Assembly (NCBI GenBank): GCA_902491535.1
Contig: CABUHS010000060.1
Coordinates: 1-7,860, forward strand
Reading direction: 5' to 3'
DNA: 7,860 nt
From: an uncultured Eubacteriales bacterium
GTDB taxonomy: Bacteria; Bacillota; Clostridia; Oscillospirales; CAG-272
The notes below the pieces were generated by a model, which saw only the letters and a list, made by a program, of their open reading frames with translations, made no database searches and was not told where the DNA came from. Shown here one piece after another: positions 6,142 to 7,860 of this stretch. How positions within the stretch are numbered: the stretch's first letter is position 1; each line of letters opens with the position of its first letter. Both the position numbers and the translations under genes were made by a program.

Positions 6142-6318
6142 TTTCTTTCCTTTCTTTGAGGGAGGAACGTGCGGCACTGCGCAAAATTGCTTTGCAAATT
6201 ATGCGCAGAAAGAAAGCCTGGCAAAGAACTTTAAACTGAGGGGGATTATTTTTCGGGCAAAAAAGCTTTGGTTTATACTAAAGGTTTTTTGTGTCTGCTT
6301 GTAAAACGCAGACTGATT
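6142..6318. other. Leader of the 545-aa gene, possible degenerate T1 remnant
   Basis: This spacer holds GAGGGAGGAACGTGCGGCAC and GAAAGAAAGCCTGGCAAAGAA, fragments resembling T1 text, but lacks the ordered T1 hairpins. Seen: a long hairpin at 6177-6208 (CTGCGCA arms, TTTGC tip) and a 6-bp GTCTGC/GCAGAC hairpin at 6293-6313. In the gene direction the latter is followed by an A run, not a T run, so it is not a standard terminator for the upstream genes. No promoter was recognised with confidence. Confidence 0.4.
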
Positions 6319-6638
6319 TATACGTCAAACTTGCAAAGCAAGTTTGCGAGTAACTGAAAAGGCTTCGCCGTTTCAGGAAAAGCCTTCGCCATTTCACCGT
6401 ATGGCGAAATTCTGAGGATTGCAGCGGTAGATACGTACCTGCAAGTCTGTCGCACAGAGCGCTTGCATTCAAATATCTCTCGCGGTCATGCTAATTGGGC
6501 GTATAAATATCAGACATACACTCAAAATAAAATCCCCAATTTAAAAGCTTTTGGATTCTTAACCCTTTTCTCGAAAAGGGTTACTACGCACGAGCGATAG
6601 CGTGCGTAGCGCCGCACGGAGACCTCCTGCCGGAGACC
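6319..6638 (-). repeat. T2 repeat, copy 3 (at the 3' end of the 123-aa gene)
   Basis: Begins ATACGTC and hairpin CAAACTTGC-AAA-GCAAGTTTG (6326-6346), then two GGCTTCGCC-like segments and TTTCACC/GGCGAAA. The conserved core is at about 6408-6435. The GCAAG/CTTGC plus TCTGT/ACAGA stem is at 6441-6466, ATTGGGCGTATAAAT near 6497-6511, and TAACCC/GGGTTA at 6560-6583. An added 9-bp hairpin CTACGCACG/CGTGCGTAG lies at 6584-6609, and CGGAGACC occurs at 6617 and 6631. It ends about 40 nt after the 123-aa gene's stop. Stems pair in each copy although their bases differ. Confidence 0.8.
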
Positions 6639-6674
6639 TCAGCGTATCCCCCGGAGGCTCGTTCTCTTATTTTA

Positions 6675-7046
6675 TTACCGTAAATACCTGATGTCTGAGT
6701 GCAGGGGCATGTGAGTTCGGTGGTATTCGCGCCTGTACGATTCATAAATGCTCTGCATAGTGGCAAGGCTGTTGTTGTAGCGCGTAAGCTCGCCGCAGGC
6801 ATAGTAGATGAGCGATTCGAGAGCGTAGATATAAAGCTCGTCATACGGCGGCGGAACGAGAAGAGTTTCATCCTGCGAGTCCTCGGAATAGCCGTCAAAA
6901 GAAAGATCAGGTGCATGCTCATGGCGCAGCACGATCTCGCTCATGACTGTGCGGTCTACCGAGCAGAGACGGTTTATCTTTTCGCTGAGCGGCACCGGAT
7001 TCGGACGCATTGCGTCGGTTCGCTCGATAGCTTCTTTAACTGTCAC
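6675..7046 (-). CDS. Putative phage head-tail connector/neck protein, 123 aa
   Basis: A 123-residue, mostly helical protein. MTVKEAIERTDAMRPNPVPL at the start, SEKINRLCSVDRTVMSEIV (19-37), then PPPYDELYIYALESLIYYAC (71-90) and a helical stretch ending in an Arg/His-rich tail. The layout of an N-terminal helix pair, a PYDELY turn and a helical end resembles small gp6-type connector proteins found just after capsid genes; no motif proves it. It starts with GTG at 7046, supported by a strong GGAGGT five bases upstream, unlike the AAAGGA of the other genes. It lies 19 bp after the 82-aa gene with no repeat between them, so the pair should be co-transcribed. T2 copy 3 begins shortly after its stop. 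Confidence 0.65.
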   Translation of the reverse strand: MTVKEAIERTDAMRPNPVPLSEKINRLCSVDRTVMSEIVLRHEHAPDLSFDGYSEDSQDETLLVPPPYDELYIYALESLIYYACGELTRYNNSLATMQSIYESYRREYHRTHMPLHSDIRYLR

Positions 7047-7065
7047 TTTTTACCTCCGTGCGAAA

Positions 7066-7314
7066 TTATTCGGCGCTGTGGCTCTGTACTTTGTTTTCGT
7101 ATTCGAGTGCTTCGCTGATACGTTCCTCGCGGCGCATAAGCACTTCTGCGGCGCATTCGGGTATCTCGACGAGCGCTCCGCGCTTTATATACCAGTTGCG
7201 GTCGTTGACCGATACGAATACGTCGCCGGTGTCCTCTCCGGTCAGGGGTATGCGGACTTTGACGAGCTTTTCGCCGTCTATTGTGTTTTTTGAAGTTGCA
7301 GTTGTGTTTTTCAT
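7066..7314 (-). CDS. Small phage head-region protein, 82 aa
   Basis: An 82-residue protein. After a Ser/Thr/Lys-rich start comes KVRIPLTGEDTGDVFVSVND (19-38), then RNWYIKRGALVEIPECAAEV (39-58), and a charged C-terminal helix. The VFVSVNDRNWYIKRG..VEIPE pattern is one I recall from short proteins next to the major capsid gene in clostridial phages, of unknown role; this would place the capsid gene to the right, outside the window (not shown here). The ATG at 7314 is preceded by GAAAGGA with 9-nt spacing. It heads a two-gene unit with the 123-aa gene and is preceded by T1 copy R5, which carries the best promoter-like sequence of the window. Confidence 0.7.
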   Translation of the reverse strand: MKNTTATSKNTIDGEKLVKVRIPLTGEDTGDVFVSVNDRNWYIKRGALVEIPECAAEVLMRREERISEALEYENKVQSHSAE

Positions 7315-7334
7315 AGCAAATAATCCTTTCGTGG

Positions 7335-7705
7335 TTGGATGTTTCTTTATGAAAGAAGCATTTGAAGAAATATTTTTCTAAAGAAAAAGGGGAAAGTCAG
7401 GATTATATCAGACTTTCAAGTTATTTTATTTCAAGCATTTCTTTCCAATGATGAAAAGAAACGCTTGGCAAAGAAAGATCACAAGAGCGGAGAGAAACCG
7501 TCTCCGTTTCTCTCCCTCTTGACTCCTACTTTTCGATCATTGCGCCCCTGCGCACACTTCGTTCATGCGCAGAGCGGCTACAGGCAGACAGTGGGAGACT
7601 TGTACAGTCAAAATATCGGTCATTCTGACCGATATTTTGACTATGGGGTTTGACGTAAGCCGTTGTGAGGGATAGGTTTTGATTGTGGGTGCGATATGAG
7701 CCGCA
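7335..7705 (-). repeat. T1 structured repeat, copy R5 (upstream of the 82-aa gene)
   Basis: Seen in plus-strand order: hairpin 7339-7361 (same sequence as in R4); inverted repeat AAAGTC/GACTTT at 7393-7416; CAAGC(A)TTTCTTT.../(C)GCTTG hairpin at about 7433-7467; a CAAGAG...CTCTTG stem at 7482-7521 with one bulged C; a CTGCGC/GCGCAG hairpin near 7549-7572; and a perfect 15-bp stem at 7607-7641 reading GTCAAAATATCGGTC, loop ATTCT. Two GACGTAAGCCG-like subunits follow, separated by TTTTGATTGTGGG. No T2 copy adjoins it; a different palindromic repeat does. Confidence 0.85.
7402..7410 (-). promoter_or_regulatory. Extended -10 promoter-like motif upstream of the 82-aa gene
   Basis: The gene-sense sequence is TGATATAAT, a perfect TGnTATAAT extended -10. 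It lies in the loop of the AAAGTC/GACTTT inverted repeat (7393-7416), which could be an operator. A TTGAAA lies 21 nt before TATAAT, longer than usual spacing, so the -35 is doubtful. The predicted leader is about 80 nt and contains the hairpin at 7339-7361 before the ribosome binding site. Confidence 0.45.
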
Positions 7706-7711
7706 AGACGT

Positions 7712-7860
7712 GAGCCTTCCCCTTGAGGGGAAGGGGGACCGCGTTAGCGGTGGATGAGGTGTAAGACGCACTGCGCCCGTTATTTAAACAACTTATTTTG
7801 TCGGCTAACGCTTGCTAACGCAAGCTACACCTCATCACCCCTTCGGGGAGCTTCCCCTCA
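7712..7860. mobile_element. Palindromic MITE-like repeat with inverted arms, cut by window edge
   Basis: The left arm contains CCTTCCCC-TTGA-GGGGAAGG (7715-7734), ACCGC-GTTA-GCGGT (7738-7751) and GATGAGGTGTA (about 7753-7763). The right arm carries the reverse complement: TACACCTCATC (about 7826-7836), CCCCTTCGGGG and AGCTTCCCCTCA running off the end. The centre has a GCTTGC-TAAC-GCAAGC hairpin at 7810-7825. From memory, GGGGAAGG...GATGAGGTG palindromes are abundant between genes in Oscillospiraceae-type genomes. No transposase ORF is inside, so if mobile it depends on a helper. Confidence 0.65.

Noticed and set aside
6142..6177. Twelve-residue extension of the 545-aa protein from a GTG at 6177
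   Set aside because: The ATG at 6141 has AAAGG at good spacing; the extension would be coded by that binding site and by repeat-like leader sequence.

Overview
The window looks like part of the late (virion structure and lysis) region of a phage or prophage of a gut or rumen Clostridia-type Firmicute (Oscillospirales/Ruminococcus-like). This rests on purine-rich AAAGGA/GGAGGT ribosome binding sites, a GH25 lysozyme carrying a type I dockerin, clostridial-phage-style small head and connector proteins, and a GGGGAAGG/GATGAGGTGTA palindromic repeat at the right edge of a kind I recall from Oscillospiraceae genomes. Host and family assignments are from memory of sequence style; no search was run.

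All convincing genes are on the minus strand, so the biological order runs right to left: 82-aa head-region protein (7314-7066), 123-aa putative connector (7046-6675), 545-aa putative neck/tail propeller-like protein (6141-4504), 60-aa coiled-coil protein (3835-3653), a doubtful 26-aa ORF (3569-3489), a 422-aa protein with hendecad repeats (3467-2199), and a 269-aa GH25-dockerin endolysin (1490-681). The order capsid side, connector, tail, internal/ejection-like protein, lysin fits a short-tailed phage.

The striking part is what lies between the genes. The listed CDSs (without the doubtful 26-aa ORF) cover only about 57% of the window, which is low for a phage structural cassette. The spacers are copies of two repeat families, named here T1 and T2. 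T1 has five copies: R1 at 1-235 (inverted and cut by the window edge), R2 at 247-640, R3 at 1524-1925, R4 at 3885-4175 and R5 at 7335-7705. Each is a string of hairpins whose stems differ between copies but are usually still paired, with compensatory changes. T2 has three copies (1945-2198, 4192-4496, 6319-6638), each at the 3' end of a phage gene, with a strongly conserved core and variable hairpins. T2 plus T1 make a composite spacer of about 610-675 bp, seen twice in full form and once with a degenerate T1 part.

A working model (inference): in the gene direction T2 follows each gene end, T1 hairpins follow, then an extended -10 promoter-like TGATATAAT inside an AAAGTC/GACTTT inverted repeat, a short hairpin, an AAAGGA ribosome binding site and the next gene. 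Each gene or gene pair would then be a separately punctuated unit. The alternatives are a structured non-coding RNA family or a palindromic MITE-like repeat that has invaded the cassette. No tRNA, rRNA, CRISPR array, transposase, integrase or holin was seen.
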